From the NCBI GenBank assembly GCA_963922205.1, contig CAWUHX010000024.1:1736001-1800000 (forward strand): a DNA stretch of 64,000 nt, written 5' to 3'. The notes beneath the pieces are model-generated. The model was not told the DNA's origin, did not search any database, and worked only from the letters and a program-made list of their open reading frames with translations. Below are positions 32,862 to 44,640 of the stretch, piece after piece. Each line of letters starts with the position of its first letter. Position 1 is the stretch's first letter. The stretch comes from Romanomermis culicivorax. Its lineage: Eukaryota; Nematoda; Enoplea; Mermithida; Mermithidae. Made by a program: the position numbers and the translations under genes.

Positions 32862-33911
32862 TTATACGCATTTCAACTCAAATTCGTCTAAGAAACGACT
32901 AAAACACGGATCTAAATCATTTTTGAAGGGTGTCGGACATAGAAAGTTCAACAGAAAAAATTTTCCGAAAATTTGAGCTAATCGGCGACGATAATCTCTT
33001 TCACACGGCGAAGAATATTCTAAACATTTCATACGTTCGTACATCGTCCTATCGTTTAATATAAAAGCGATTTGTAAAGACAAAAAAGCCAAGGAAGCTA
33101 ATAAACCCATAAACGTGAAATTAAGCAAGAAAATAATTGCTAAATTTGACATCGAAAACGATACATTTCCCGCCACATATTTAAGAAATGCTATCGGCGC
33201 CAAATACGAAAAGAAATTTGAAGTCAAAATTGGTCCGACGACGAAGTGTAAATATCTACAAAAGATGTATAGCGTGATCAAGCTTTACACTAGTACTATT
33301 CCAACTCACCTTAAAATGTACCAAAGGCCGTAAACCGTGCCGACCGCCGCCCAAAACAAAAAAACTATAAAATATCGTAAATTACCGTATCCAGCGCATC
33401 CACCCATCATGAAACAATGGTGATCTTTCTTCAAAACGCAAAATTGGCATAACGGGCAATGATAAGTTCGATGCGGCGTCATTTTCCTACATTTATCGCA
33501 AAATTTAGCGTTTTGGGAATGAACGACAAAGAAATTTTGTTCCGCGTTCATTTTTGATAAACTCTCGACTCTGTTGAATTTGGAGCCGTAAAAATGGAAA
33601 CATAAAAAATTCAACGTCAACTCGACAATGATAAATAATCCGAAATAGAAGGGCGTTGAACAAGAACCAAAATTGTGGCTACTTGTCGATTTTTCTCCGG
33701 AAAAATAGTACAATTCGGGGCAAATCTTGAAACATCCGACGTAGAATAGAGTGAAAACTAGGCTAAAAACGTAGGCAACGCCAAAAAAATTACATAAACG
33801 CAAACGGAAAAATTGTTTCTGTCGGAAACTGGGCTCCATAAAATAAAACTTCTCGCTCTCTTTACCACGCAATTGTGCTTCTGCATGACGCGAAATTTCA
33901 TGTGCGGAAAT
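32862..33911 (-). CDS. DHHC-type protein S-palmitoyltransferase (3' exons)
   Basis: The enzyme transfers palmitate to cysteines of target proteins at cell membranes. Two exons are seen on the minus strand: 33911-33310 and 33255-32862, joined across a 54-bp intron (donor AG|GTGAGT, acceptor cttttgtag). The upstream exon follows an acceptor (tttactgtag) at 33912, so a first exon lies further right. The first exon part has two hydrophobic segments (AYVFSLVFTLFYVGCF and GLFIIVELTLNFLCF), then a Cys-rich domain: CDKCRKMTPHRTYHCPLC and KKDHHCFMMGGCAGYGNLRYF, holding the DHHC active site. After it come TM segments 3 and 4 (YFIVFLFWAAVGTVYGLW and a Leu/Phe-rich stretch in exon 2). The 'CAGYGN' following DHHC resembles the ZDHHC22/24-like branch (GxCVGFGN). 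The frame is intact through the stop TAA at 32862, so this is likely a live gene. Confidence 0.88.
33256..33309 (-). other. 54-bp intron in the DHHC gene
   Basis: GTGAGT at the start and TTTTGTAG at the end on the minus strand. Skipping it keeps the frame; reading through meets TGA at once. Confidence 0.8.
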
Positions 33912-35794
33912 CTACAGTAAAGAACGTCAGAATTCAGTTCATACGATTACAATAAACACTTGCTTTGAATAATCAGGAATTGATATAAAGCATCCACATG
34001 ATCAAAACTAATTTATTCCGATTGACAATACAGATGATTATATTTTAATGCTATGCAACCGAACGTAAAACACTTATTTTGTGGACACTTCTGTCAAACA
34101 CTCTATTTTCTGTGAGGGCAGGCATGCATCGAGCGACAGTAATATAATGGGTTCAAAATATAAGAAAATATTTGCAATGAAAAATTATCGTCCGTTGTGA
34201 AAGTGGGCAATTTTCAATCGCACAAACTCATGAAATGGATTACGAGTTCTGTAAAAAATAAGAAAATTTTAAGGGTATCATTAATCAGCGGAATCTGCAT
34301 GTGGATACAGATGTTGGATATGGTCTAATCAGTGGATGCGGATATTGTTGTCGGATATTATATCTCCATATCTGCTCCCTAATCGGCACACCGAAAAGGC
34401 TGAATCCGCCTTTTTTGAGTGAATATTGATGTCTAATCAGTGGATACGAAAAACGCAGAGATCTGCCGTCGGTATGTCTTACAGGCGAATATGTTTTGCA
34501 GATTGCCGATATTTTGTTTGAATTTTTTTTCAAATGTGTTGTCGAAGTAGGCAACTTTTTTGGTGGATATGCAAGTCTAAATGGTGGATTCCCCACAACT
34601 GAGTGGACACATATCCGCCATCCGCACAACTTCTATCGGGTGGATATGTAATGTGGATGTAATGATTCTTAATTTCAAGGTTGTTTGGTATACAAAACCA
34701 AAACGCCACATGGTATTATCACTTATTCCGGATTTTACCACACAGGCACTCATATAGTTCTACATGATGTATATAATCATTTGAGTACATGTGTGGTGTT
34801 CATATGCTTTTTGTGTACACTTGAATAGTTTTTCTCACAAAAAGCTCAAATGTTTATAGTGTATTTCTAATATACATTTTATTTACATATGGACAAAAAA
34901 CAAGTATTTACAACAATAACAAAATAAACAAATATGTACAACAAATGAAAACGAAAATTAAATATGTACAACAATAACAAAATAAACAAATATATACAAC
35001 AAATGGAAAATTAAATATGTACAACAACAAGACAAACAAATATATGGAATCATAATATAAAAACAAAAATGTACAACAATGCGATCAAATAATACAATTA
35101 CAATAAAACAACTATTTACAATGCTTACAAAAATACAACATGTTAACATAGGTAACAATAAAAATCACGCAAAATTAAACTATTAATCATGATAAAAATA
35201 ATAATTTGGTCACATATTTGAGCGAAAAAATTACTAAAGGTCATGATAAAATTACATGGAAAAATAAAACACATATTGTAATAAACAAGTACTTACAGAT
35301 TTGTCAACATTATTGAGATTGACTTCTATCAATTCTGAGTACATACTATATTGGTGTTGGGTCGAATTAAAATGCAAGAGGAATGACTTTGGCTGTGAAT
35401 GATCACTGAGCCAAGATGGAATCTGTAATAAAAAATGTATAAATGAAACTTCAAATTATAGTAAGTTAAGTTGAGAAGTAAAAACTAACTTTTTTTGCTC
35501 AGTATCAAAATAATCAACAGTTTGAATATTTCCTCAAAATCTGCATTCCACAAAAATATTGGCAGCAACATGAGAGGAATCTGTTGCACCAATTCTAGTG
35601 AATGTAAAGTCCGCAAACTGCTGCATGTAGCTTTGCCCAATCATTGGTGGCATTGTTCGTGGTGTCGTGGTGACTACCTAACTCTCAGCATATAAATTTA
35701 TCAATTTTTTTAATTTTTTGGCCTGTAAGCTACAAAATGTAACATAAAACATTTTTGTTAAATTTCTTATTTATACTTGGCCAGTGCATCATCT
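33912..35794. other. Intergenic DNA with simple repeats
   Basis: At 34280-34640 the words GTGGATA/CGGATAT recur many times (a degenerate array of TGGATATG-like units). At 34890-35160 there is an A-rich stretch with repeated TACAACAA(TAACAAAATAAACAAATAT) units. The first exon of the DHHC gene may lie here but I cannot place it. Confidence 0.45.
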
Positions 35795-36579
35795 GATGTT
35801 ATGTGTTCTTGCATTGGGCATTGCTGCAAGTCGATGTACAGTACATGTGGATTAATGGCCTAATTTTATTGATGAAATATTCATCCACGGAACCGAAAGT
35901 ATCGATGGACATTACTTTTTCAAATTCCAAATATTTGTCAATTGGTAAAGCATTGATGTTATGTAGATGCTCTGCCAACAACAATAGGGCTAGTTCATAT
36001 TTGCCCATTAGTGCCGATTCTAGAGATGTCTGCAACTGAGACAGTTCTGGAGGTATCTGAAAATTATTAATTAGAAACTGAAATTAGTTCACAGAATAAA
36101 CTGTATAAAGTAATAAACCTTTTCTATGAAATCAGGATTAGATTTTGCGTGCATGTCATCAAACATGGGTCCAACGTACATGTATTAGTCAGTTTGTATG
36201 TTTTCTTTTTGGCTTTGATGATGAAAGCTGGTGGTGCCCATCCGAAATGTATTATTTTGAAGCATGCACTGCACTCCCAATGTGGTGTTGGTTTTTGCAT
36301 TTTTTTTTGAAATAAATGGTGGATACATTGTCACAAGTTTTATGGTAAAAATGTTTGCAGTAGGGAAATTCCCTTGAGTTGCATGGAATCATCAGCATGT
36401 TGTTTGGGCCATCCCATATGCAATTCAAGGTATCCATTGTGGTGTCATCACCTGCAATGTTGCAGTAGTTCCTTGTCGTTGATGTCATACATAATGCCAT
36501 TGTCATAGCTGATTGGAATTGATTCAAAGTCATTTGTTTGTAAACAGTTGTTCGTTTGTTTGAGTGAAAAAATGTATTT

Positions 36580-37275
36580 TAACTATCCCAGCATCTTAGT
36601 GATGGTCCTAATCCAAATTTTAAAAAATTTAAAAAAAATTTAAAAATTTAAATTTTTTTAAAATTACAATAGGCCATGTCCTACAACCATAAAAATGCCA
36701 AAAACACTGTTCTAACTGCATTTCCGATTGTTCCAAGGCCTCAAAGGTCATATCTGCCCTTTATATCCACAATTAGGGTTGCAAAACCCACTAAGCATTA
36801 GGGATGAAGTGTTAGCACTCTTCTGATTGGCCAAAATTACCGCCCCAGACGATTTTTCCCCCAATATGTATTTTTCATTAAATTTTCCTTAGGCTTAGGC
36901 TTAGGGTACAGCAGCTGCGCCTGAAGGGACAGTGCTGTTGAGGCTCTTCCAAATGAAGTCATTATTTATAACCATTTGAAATGCATAAAATGCATTTTCG
37001 ACATCTCAAAAATTTTGACCAATCATCAAGGGGCCGTAATTTCGGCTAATCAAAAGAGGGCTAACATTTTGTCCCTAATGCTTAGTGCAAAATCCTAATC
37101 CACAGATATAATTGGTAGACATCACTTAAACTCAAGTCCTGAACCCAATATGGACTTTTGGAGCACATGACTGCTATCCTAGCATCTCAGTCATGTATAT
37201 AATGCAAAATTTAAAAAAATTTAGAATTTAAAACAAAATTTTAAAATTAAAAAAGAAATTTTAAAATTTAAATTT
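36580..37275. repeat. Direct repeats around an inverted-repeat element
   Basis: 36581-36665 and 37172-37275 share CTATCC(C/T)AGCATCT(T/C)AGT(G/C)ATG followed by A/T blocks of TTTAAAAAATTTAAA type. They stand as direct repeats on both sides of the inverted-repeat element listed next. Confidence 0.6.
36764..37112. mobile_element. 350-bp MITE-like element with 80-bp inverted arms and a TTAGGC core
   Basis: The left arm (36764-36846: ...CTAAGCATTAGGGATGAAG...) pairs with the right arm (37030-37112: ...GTCCCTAATGCTTAG...) over about 80 bases with mismatches. Between the arms, near 36889-36906, lie TTAGGC TTAGGC TTAGGG units. The arms differ in sequence from those of the element at 20601-20823. 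Confidence 0.75.
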
Positions 37276-37869
37276 ATCAATAATAATTACTTCTTCCATT
37301 TCAGGTATGCTATAGTTGGTTGAAATGGATTTTATGTCTTGTCATGTGGTTGGTGGTGTTGGGTTTCTATCTTCGATTTTTGTCAGTCGTTCAGGTTTGG
37401 CCTCTTTAATCATGATTTTCAAAATTGGGATGGGAGATGCAAGATATCCCTCATTGATGATCAGGTTCCCTTCTTCAGGAGGGAGAGTCCTGAATGAAGT
37501 TCTGGTATAACTCAAGTTACAAAACATTAAAATGAATCAAAGTATATACCTATTTAATTTTTCTTATATTGATTCTTGTGATTCTAGTGGAATCAGCAAA
37601 GGTGATGTTACCAAGGAATCCATAGACATTGTTTTAATGATGTTTGGTTCATTTGGTATCAGCACTGATAATTTTTAGACCAGGATGTTGAAGTCATCAT
37701 TGTCATCATCCAATTCGGTGGTATTTTTCCATGGGTTGACATCTTTGTAGTCATCCACTCTAGGTGCATTGCGACCAGCAGGTTTTCAACTTATTTTGCA
37801 TTTTTCTTATTTCCACAAAGTTGTAATATTTTTTGTGATTTTCACTTTGGTTTTGAGTCGTCAAGTAAT

Positions 37870-39115
37870 TCAAGCGGCCAGAATATAATGGCAATAATGA
37901 GCACCACAGGAGCAGGTATATGGGTTGAACTGCACCATATACTTGGTTTCATTGTCTTTGACAAGGAATAGCTGCAAATGTAATATGCTTTGGATATATT
38001 CAAACAGAACTAAAATTGCCTTGTAAATAATTACTGCTTCATTGGAAATGAGGGCAACAAGTGTCTTGGCAACCAAATATTGGGCCAGTCACATCTCCGC
38101 ATTCACATCCCCTGGTACATCCCCAGATTGTTCTTCCATTTGCACCAGAGGTATCTGTGAAATAATGTTGCTGTAGCAAATGAATTCCAAAATACTTTCT
38201 GGGTGCATGTTGTCTCGTTTCAGCTTTTCTGAAGCGGGACATAGAGGGATGCCCAGTTTTAATGTGAAATCACCCAACCCGTACTTTGCTTGGTTATATT
38301 TGATGATGTAATACTTGTACAAGTTGAAAAATGTGAGTACGGCTATATCCAAAGGCATTTCTCAATAGTTCATCCACAATTTGATGACAGTGTTGAAACT
38401 TTTCCTGGCATTTGTGGTAATACCTGTAATGGAATACAAATTTTATATTTAGGGAAAAAATTATTGTTCTTGTTGTACACTCACCAGACATGAGGGAGAA
38501 CTTTCTTAATGGTTCCAGTACCCACCCACGGCTTCGATAAAATGCTGGGGCTATCAAGGCAAAATAGTAGTCACAAAATTCGGGTGGCCATTGTTCACTG
38601 AAGTTGTTGACTTTCTGCTCAGCCACTTCTACGGTATCCATTTTCAAAATACTGTACATTTGACTTATGAGTTCATTTTGTAATTTGGTGCTGTACTTCA
38701 GCAGGGTGCTGGTGTGGTGTTTAACATTGTCAATTAAATGACGCCAGCAGAAGGCACGATTTAAGTTCAGTGAAATATTTTCAAGGTCAAATTCACAATG
38801 GTTTATGAAAACAACATGAGTTTTTCTGCTCATAATTGCTGGAGGTATCCGTTGCATTACCCAGCATATGAAGATTGAATGCACTAGGGCAAATTTGCAT
38901 TTGTGCAATAGAATGGCTACTGGTATAATTTTTTCTTTGATGAGGCATAGGTGGTGCATTATAAGGGCAGAAGCATAAAAGTGGCCCAATTGGAATGTTG
39001 TATTATACAACAAAATTAATGGATCATTGGGGTACTCCATTATGCTCTTGTCTATAACCACATTAACCTCTTCAAACATGCACGTGACAGCTAAATCTTT
39101 CATACTTGCATCCAT
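37870..39115 (-). pseudogene. MULE-type transposase with SWIM zinc finger
   Basis: The transposase would cut and paste its own element. The N-terminal part (39115-38485) includes LILLYNTTFQLGHFYASALIM, holding the first core region of MULE transposases (a D/N-T-TF-LG-FY pattern). Then come IPVAILLHKCKFALVHS and THVVFINHCEFDLEN (second acidic region) and FCWRHLIDNVKHHTSTLLK (the C..H motif before the last acid). After a 61-bp intron the frame continues with ITTNARKSFN, the equivalent of the NxxSESxN segment, but meets TGA near 38366. Further on (38076-37870) is a SWIM finger: YMVQFNPYTCSCGAHYCHYILAA. In the first core motif Asn stands where Asp is usual, and there are frame breaks, so the copy is inactive. 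Similar multi-exon MULEs with SWIM fingers are common in invertebrates; a profile search would confirm. Confidence 0.72.
38424..38484 (-). other. 61-bp intron in the MULE transposase gene
   Basis: GTGAGTGT at the start and CCATTACAG at the end on the minus strand. Removing it joins SLMSG to ITTNARKSFN in phase 1. Confidence 0.75.
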
Positions 39116-39261
39116 TCCATGGATAAATTGGATTGTGCTTCAACGCATGAATCGAAATAGGTTGAATCGGGCATCTTGCACTGGATGAAACTTTTGTTGT
39201 ATTTGGTGCCAATGCAAAGTTTGGTACAAAAAAATGTAAATGTTTCCACCCTTGTTTGTGG

Positions 39262-39362
39262 GCTGAGTTTTTTTGTACATGATCCATTTGCACATGTACA
39301 AATGACAGCCAATACTTCATTTCTAATTTGTACGTAATTACAATTGTACATATTTGTACATA
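39262..39362. repeat. Short dispersed repeat rich in GTACAAAT (copy 2, inverted)
   Basis: In reverse complement it has the same motif order as 4012-4095, including CATTTGTACATGTGCAAATG and CATGTACAAAAAAAC. Confidence 0.5.
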
Positions 39363-39469
39363 GAAAAAATAGGTGTAAATAAGTAACCTGTGTTTCTCTA
39401 TGTCACGGCCAAAGACTAATAACCAAACCGGTGTAATTTTAAAATTTTACTTATAGCTGCAGAAAAAAT

Positions 39470-40245
39470 TTATTAAGATTGAGTGAAAAATTGAAATTTT
39501 TGGGTTTCAAGTCTAATTTACAAGCATTGTGGAACAACTTGTCTAGAAAACTATCCAATAGCATAATGAATTTGCATTAGATGATAAACTGATGGTTAAT
39601 TCGGCCATGATGACAAGTGAAAGCCCAAAAAAGATGTGAATCTTTCCTGAAAAATTTTTGTGTATTGACCTTCGGCGATGCTGGAAAATCAATTTTCCAA
39701 ACATTTATTTCAAGAATTAGATTCGAATTTAGTGTTCAAATATCCTAATTTATAAAATTTTATATTTGAAAAGTTTTAAAACTGGCAATTTATTCCTTAA
39801 CTCTCATGGACTTGACTGAAAAGAAATGAGTGGAAGAGTAGAAATTTCCGAAAATTACTTCCATGAAGCTCCCAAATTGATTTTACTTTAAGAAAGAAAT
39901 AATTGCTTCAAAAAGTTTACAGACTTGGTGTATTGATCTTTCTCGAGAAATGTTTCAATGAAAACCTGTCAATCTTCATTAAATATCAAGATAAAATATT
40001 GAAGATTACCACTTAAAACATGAGATAATACTTTTGAAATGATGAAAACTATTGTACTTAAATGATAGGTGAGGGTAGGCATTCTGAAAGCTGTGTCTGA
40101 GCTAGGCAATACATAATGATGATTATTAAAGTTACAACCGGCGCTAAGCGCCAGAAAATTTTGAGATTATGAACTTCTAAAATGCACCAAAATGCATATT
40201 TTCTGTACCTTATCCCCAAAATTTTCTTCCCTAAATGGGGAAAGA
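39470..40245 (+). repeat. Dispersed repeat family Q, copy 2
   Basis: Matches 29500-30320. It ends abruptly at AATGGGGAAAGAGCTG near 40245. Confidence 0.8.
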
Positions 40246-41240
40246 GCTGTTTGTACATACAAAAATGACTACCTCAAATTCGTTTGCCAAAAAAATTTTC
40301 ATTTGCCTCTGGCAAAAAAACACTGTTTGTGGGGGGCTTTTTAATGCAATCGAGTTGGATCAAGACTTACTACAAAATATTTTCAACTGTATCATTCTAA
40401 AACAATTAATTAATTTTAGTATACTCATTAATTTGTGAACTTCCTCGCCTGTTAACTGATGCTGAATACCAGTTCTTACAGGTATGGCACCACTGTCTTT
40501 GTTTTCCAGTTGCGGTATTTATTGTGAGATTACCTGCAATGGAAGGTGGGACTCTAAAGCCATTTCTTCTGATTTGGATACTTCATCATATGCCATGAGG
40601 TATCCATTTTAGCAACTAACCCCTGATTTTTCACAATCAAAAAATTTGACGTATCCATCAAAGAATGGAACTGAAAAGAAGACATATGTAATTACCATGA
40701 ACTGTGCAATAATATTATATCAGGTTGAAAAAAGCAATAAAACCACATTGTTCCTCATGGAGAATACAATTTGGGGGGTAGGCATTTAAAAAGATAAAAA
40801 ACCTTAAATAATCAAAAAAATTCTCCACAAGTGGCAACAAATCTCTTTCCTGTTCCCACCATTTTTTTCCTGAAATTGGATCTTTTGAGGATGTCAAATG
40901 AATAAATGTCAAAAGAATAAAAGAAGAACAACAACAAATTTCATTGGTGGCCAAGAACATTAGAAACCTAGAACAAACTGGGAAATGAAAATTTAAGAGA
41001 TTCACTTCTTACCAAAACTCAGAAAATTAGGTTTTAAATGCATAAAACTGACACATTTTGAATAAAATACAGCAAAATTAGTTTCCAATGGTTTAAAAAA
41101 CCAAAAAATCCTTTAAAAAAACACAATTGCAATCGTGATGGCTTCCAAAATAAATGAACCAGTGCCACTTCAAGTAAATTAAAATTGTGTAGAGGGTTAT
41201 TCTGTTTTAAAAGTGTTGTATGAAAATGGTTAATATGTTT
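40246..41240. other. Intergenic DNA, no gene seen
   Basis: AT-rich. The minus-strand open frame at 41005-40715 is Phe/Leu/Ile-rich without recognisable motifs. Confidence 0.45.
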
Positions 41241-41309
41241 AAGCCACAGATTGAAGAGCAGAAGAGGATCTGAGGACGAGGATGATGATGATTAAATAAT
41301 TGAATTATG

Positions 41310-41483
41310 GATTCATCAGTCCAACACTTTGGAACCAGAAGAAGCTCGATGCATGGCCCTGAATACAACACAATATGATGTTGATGGGGTCAAGTATTCC
41401 TTCCACTATGAAACAAATTGTTTGATGCTAGGGTTTAATAACCCAGAAATTCAACATCGTGTAGTGAAATGCAAACTGGCCAC
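41310..41483 (+). pseudogene. Exon-like segment ending at a GTAAGT donor
   Basis: The frame encodes NTLEPEEARCMALN, then VKYSFHYETNCLMLGF and VVKCKLAT, and ends at a consensus donor (GTAAGT at 41486). It lies 0.9 kb upstream of the helicase motifs on the same strand and may be an earlier exon of that gene or of another transposon gene. The family is not recognised. Confidence 0.4.
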
Positions 41484-42387
41484 GTAAGTATTTCTAACTT
41501 TTTGTAATTTTTGGAATTATGTCTTAGAAGAATGGGAGTGTTCTCTCCCTAAATCTTTTTCAATAAAAATTTTGCCGACATCTGTTGTAGTGAGGGGAAA
41601 GCATTTTTCCACTCAATTTATTGTAAAATTGACATTTCTAACTTGAATTTATTTTTTCTGGGTTGAAAGTAAAACAAAGGCAAAGATACCTTAGCTTTTT
41701 TTAACACAAAAACCTGAGGTTTTTTCCAAAGTCATGGGGAATTTTTCGAAAAACTGTTTAAAAATTTCTCCCCCTCTGTAGAAATCTCAGATACTGGTAT
41801 TATTCTATACTATTAATTACAATTGCTGATGCAAGAATTAACTGTGCACATATGATACACTGAATGGGTATATGGAAACATTGAAATACTGCCTTGATCT
41901 CGAAGCCGCGAAAAACAACAACATGCTCCCTGAAACATTTCAGTTGCATGGATTTCATCCTCGATCCACCAAGTTTTACAACCAGAATGCTGAAGTTTGA
42001 AGGAATGCTGCCGAAATGTAAGAAATATATTAAACATATACAAGAATTTAAAATCAATTTTTGTGCCCCTATATGGGCCCAAATTGTTTGAATCATTTTA
42101 TGAACAAAACATTTATCCAAAATGTGCACAAAAAATTATTATTTTAGTCATTCATCATAGCCAAAAGATCAAATTGACTTTGTTGGAAAAAATTAATCTT
42201 CGGTCGATTGGATTGAAACTAATGCATTCTGCAAAGCAGTGCTTTTTAACACAATGGATACCTCAATAAATGGTTTGATTTTCCATTTGTGTAACGTCCA
42301 AAGATTCACCAAACCCAAGGACAACATGCAAACATGGCACAGTGGGAGGGAAGAAACGGAATTAGAAATAAATGAGGATGATGACAA

Positions 42388-43436
42388 TGGTGGATGAAGC
42401 TGCCCAAGATATGAAAACAGTGATTCTCATTCCATTCATGCCACTTCACATAAGCAGCTGAGTTAATTCAACTTTTTCAGTATTTCAATATGAGTATAAA
42501 ACTTAATGAATACAAAATGTCTGTTAAGGTTGCTCTATTGGGTGATCCTTGCCAGTTGGGCCCTTGCATCACATCTCAAGAAGCCAAAAATTTGGGCTAT
42601 GTTTCAATGCTGTTTCAATGACTTTACAATATGAATTTGCTGTAAGCCATGCTGGATGAACAATGTCGCATATGTCTAGACATTGGAAGCCTGGTCAGTT
42701 GCTTTAAATACTTGAATTCTATATCGAACTGCATTGCAAAAAGTAATGTTTAATACTAATAGAAATAAGTTTTTTATTTATTTTCCTATTTTTGCAGAAG
42801 ACAGATTACTCCTCTTACGGAGGACCTATCCAACAATGATAAGTGGTTTTCTCATAGCATGGGTCAATGTTAGCAGCCTAGAATTGGCCGAGGATCATTC
42901 TCATTCAATGTAAAATGTTCAGGAAGCAAGAGCTGTAGTCAATTTGGCAGCTAGCCTGATTGGCCTGCAAAAGTTTCAAAAACGAAGATATTGTCATCAT
43001 CACTTCATACAGTGCCCAGGTCAAATTACTGCAGAAAACAGTGTTAGAGGCATGCAAAGCCATAAATGTGGGGACTTATGTAAAAAACAGATACCTCCCC
43101 ATTAACAAACTGGAAAATCAATTAAAAAAAGTTCAAATTGGCACTGTGGATGGTTTTCATGTATGAATGAATAGAAAATAATGCCTGAATGTACACACTG
43201 TGAATAATGTTACTTTGTTTCAGGGCCAAGAATCCGATATTGTAATCTACTATATCCTTCCATCAAATCACTATTTTTCCATTGGAGTCCTCGAAAACTT
43301 GAAGTGGTTGAATGTTGCCATCAGCAGGGCTAGATGAATTTTATTTATTATTCCAAATGCCATGATGTTCCCATCTTTGGAACAGGGCCGAATCTTAGTA
43401 AGCAATAAACTGGCTAATAATCCAGGCTGAGCGAGA
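42388..43436 (+). pseudogene. Superfamily 1 helicase (UPF1/MOV10/ZNFX1-like) fragment
   Basis: SF1 helicases unwind RNA or DNA with ATP. In order there are a DEAA box (TMVDEAAQDMKTVILIPF, motif II, near 42390), VKVALLGDPCQLGPC (motif III, near 42525), VIITSYSAQVKLL (motif IV region, near 42985), then IGTVDGFH and, after a 63-bp intron, GQESDIVIYYILPS (motif V), and LKWLNVAISRAR (motif VI, near 43320). This is the C-terminal half of UPF1-like helicases. The 'GDPCQLGP' wording is closest to MOV10-type proteins from memory. Motif I (Walker A) is not found. A TGA follows ISRAR directly, and there are frame breaks near 42420-42480 and 42600-42960, so it is a pseudogene. It may come from a mobile element or a retired host gene. 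Confidence 0.72.
43161..43223 (+). other. 63-bp intron in the helicase pseudogene
   Basis: GTATGA at the start and TTACTTTGTTTCAG at the end, placed in phase 0 between VDGFH and GQESD. Confidence 0.8.
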
Positions 43437-44304
43437 TGGCACACCCTACTCAAATGGTATATTTCCACTTTCCACTTCAAATTTTGTACTGTGTGTTCAT
43501 AGTTACTTCTTACATTGAGGGTGTATTAACAACAGGTGCACATTGAACACCAATGACATCTACAAACAATTACTTCACAAGAGGTTATGGCTGTGCATCA
43601 GAGTTCTTCACAACTCAGGAACAGCAATTGGTAGTGCAAAGTGAGAAATTTTATAAATAAGAATCAATTATTATAAATGCTTTATCAACATCTTACCTAC
43701 GATTGAGTGTTTTAGAAATTATAGCATCCGACTACGCTATCACTATCAGCATTCATTGACATCTTATCACCAAATTTCGGATTGTTTGCCTGCCTGTGTT
43801 CTTCGAAAAAAATGTGACATTTACATAATGCCTCCAACCACTTATGTCATGGGGTGAGATATTTGTTTCCAAAATTCACTGAAGCAAACACCAACAAATG
43901 GCCTGATTTGTTTGCAAAAAACTGCAATTTTTTGATAACTTGTGGCGAGGTAATTATTGGATCTAGTTATGTGAACAGAAACATATGTTAGTTACATGTT
44001 ACAGAAACACAAAAATGCTTCTTGGAAGCCTCCTTTGCGAAAAGGGGTGAGTCTTGCAAAATGAAGAAACTGTCCATATTCTGAGATGACCTATGGCTAC
44101 CTCCATTTATGGAAAATTTGCACTATCACAATCCCAAATATGCCAAAAAAATTGGACTCAAAGGCAAACATGAAAGCCATTAAGTTTAGGCAATTTTTTA
44201 CCATATTTTTACCTTACACAGATTTACATTGTTGTGAATTGTTACTCTTAGGTCGCCATGACATGCTCATTCATCTGCACATTTGCAATGATGTTTTTCA
44301 TCTT
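43437..44304. other. Broken coding-like DNA upstream of the palindrome
   Basis: Short plus-strand stretches such as PKFTEANTNKWPDLFAKNCNFLI (near 43870-43940) look like degraded protein sequence, but I cannot assign a family. Confidence 0.35.
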
Positions 44305-44325
44305 TTGGTTGGCCTTTTGCCAAAA

Positions 44326-44640
44326 ATGCCCTACTCCTCCTATGACAAATAGCGCAAAAACAACATCACATTCATCAGCCATGAGGGGACAATGGCGCAA
44401 ATGTACAAATTCATGTGTGGGTACATAACAACCAACTGCAAATACAACCCATGGATCCACTGGATTTTGGAAAAGGCATACAGATACCTTGTGTACTCAT
44501 TACGCCAGTTGTTGATGGATTGGGCCTCCTGGAAAAACAACAAGGATGCCAGGAGAGAAGCAGATAGTTTAGCCATATTGGTGCGACAATGTGGTCATGC
44601 CACCAGTGATGATATTTTTTGAATATGTTTCAATTTTTTT
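44326..44640 (+). pseudogene. Unidentified coding relic in palindrome arm 1
   Basis: Plus-strand frame with KNNITFISHEGTMAQMYKF, CGYITTNCKYNPWIHWILEK and LMDWASWKNNKDARREADSL, interrupted by a TAG near 44352. The homologous frame in arm 2 (minus strand, about 49080-48750) is open further and continues through SPQFMAFEGTSLKK. Being preserved in both arms suggests that it was coding before the duplication. Family unknown; its position upstream of a gag-like relic suggests part of the same mobile element. Confidence 0.4.

Larger units (their letters stand above)
35799..37527 (-). pseudogene. Downstream exons of the MULE-type transposase gene (tentative)
   Basis: Three minus-strand coding-like pieces follow the transposase in the same orientation. 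37527-37342 contains LPPEEGNLIINEGYL. 36533-36252 ends with a Cys/His motif (CKHFYHKTCDN, then KKCKNQHH) that resembles a treble-clef or PHD-like finger. 36039-35799 contains LLLLAEHLHNINALPIDKYLEFE and a CSNAQC end. Together they look like the C-terminal part of a large transposon protein, possibly with short introns. A 350-bp inverted-repeat element (36764-37112) sits between the first two pieces. The assignment to the upstream transposase rests on orientation and distance only. Confidence 0.4.
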
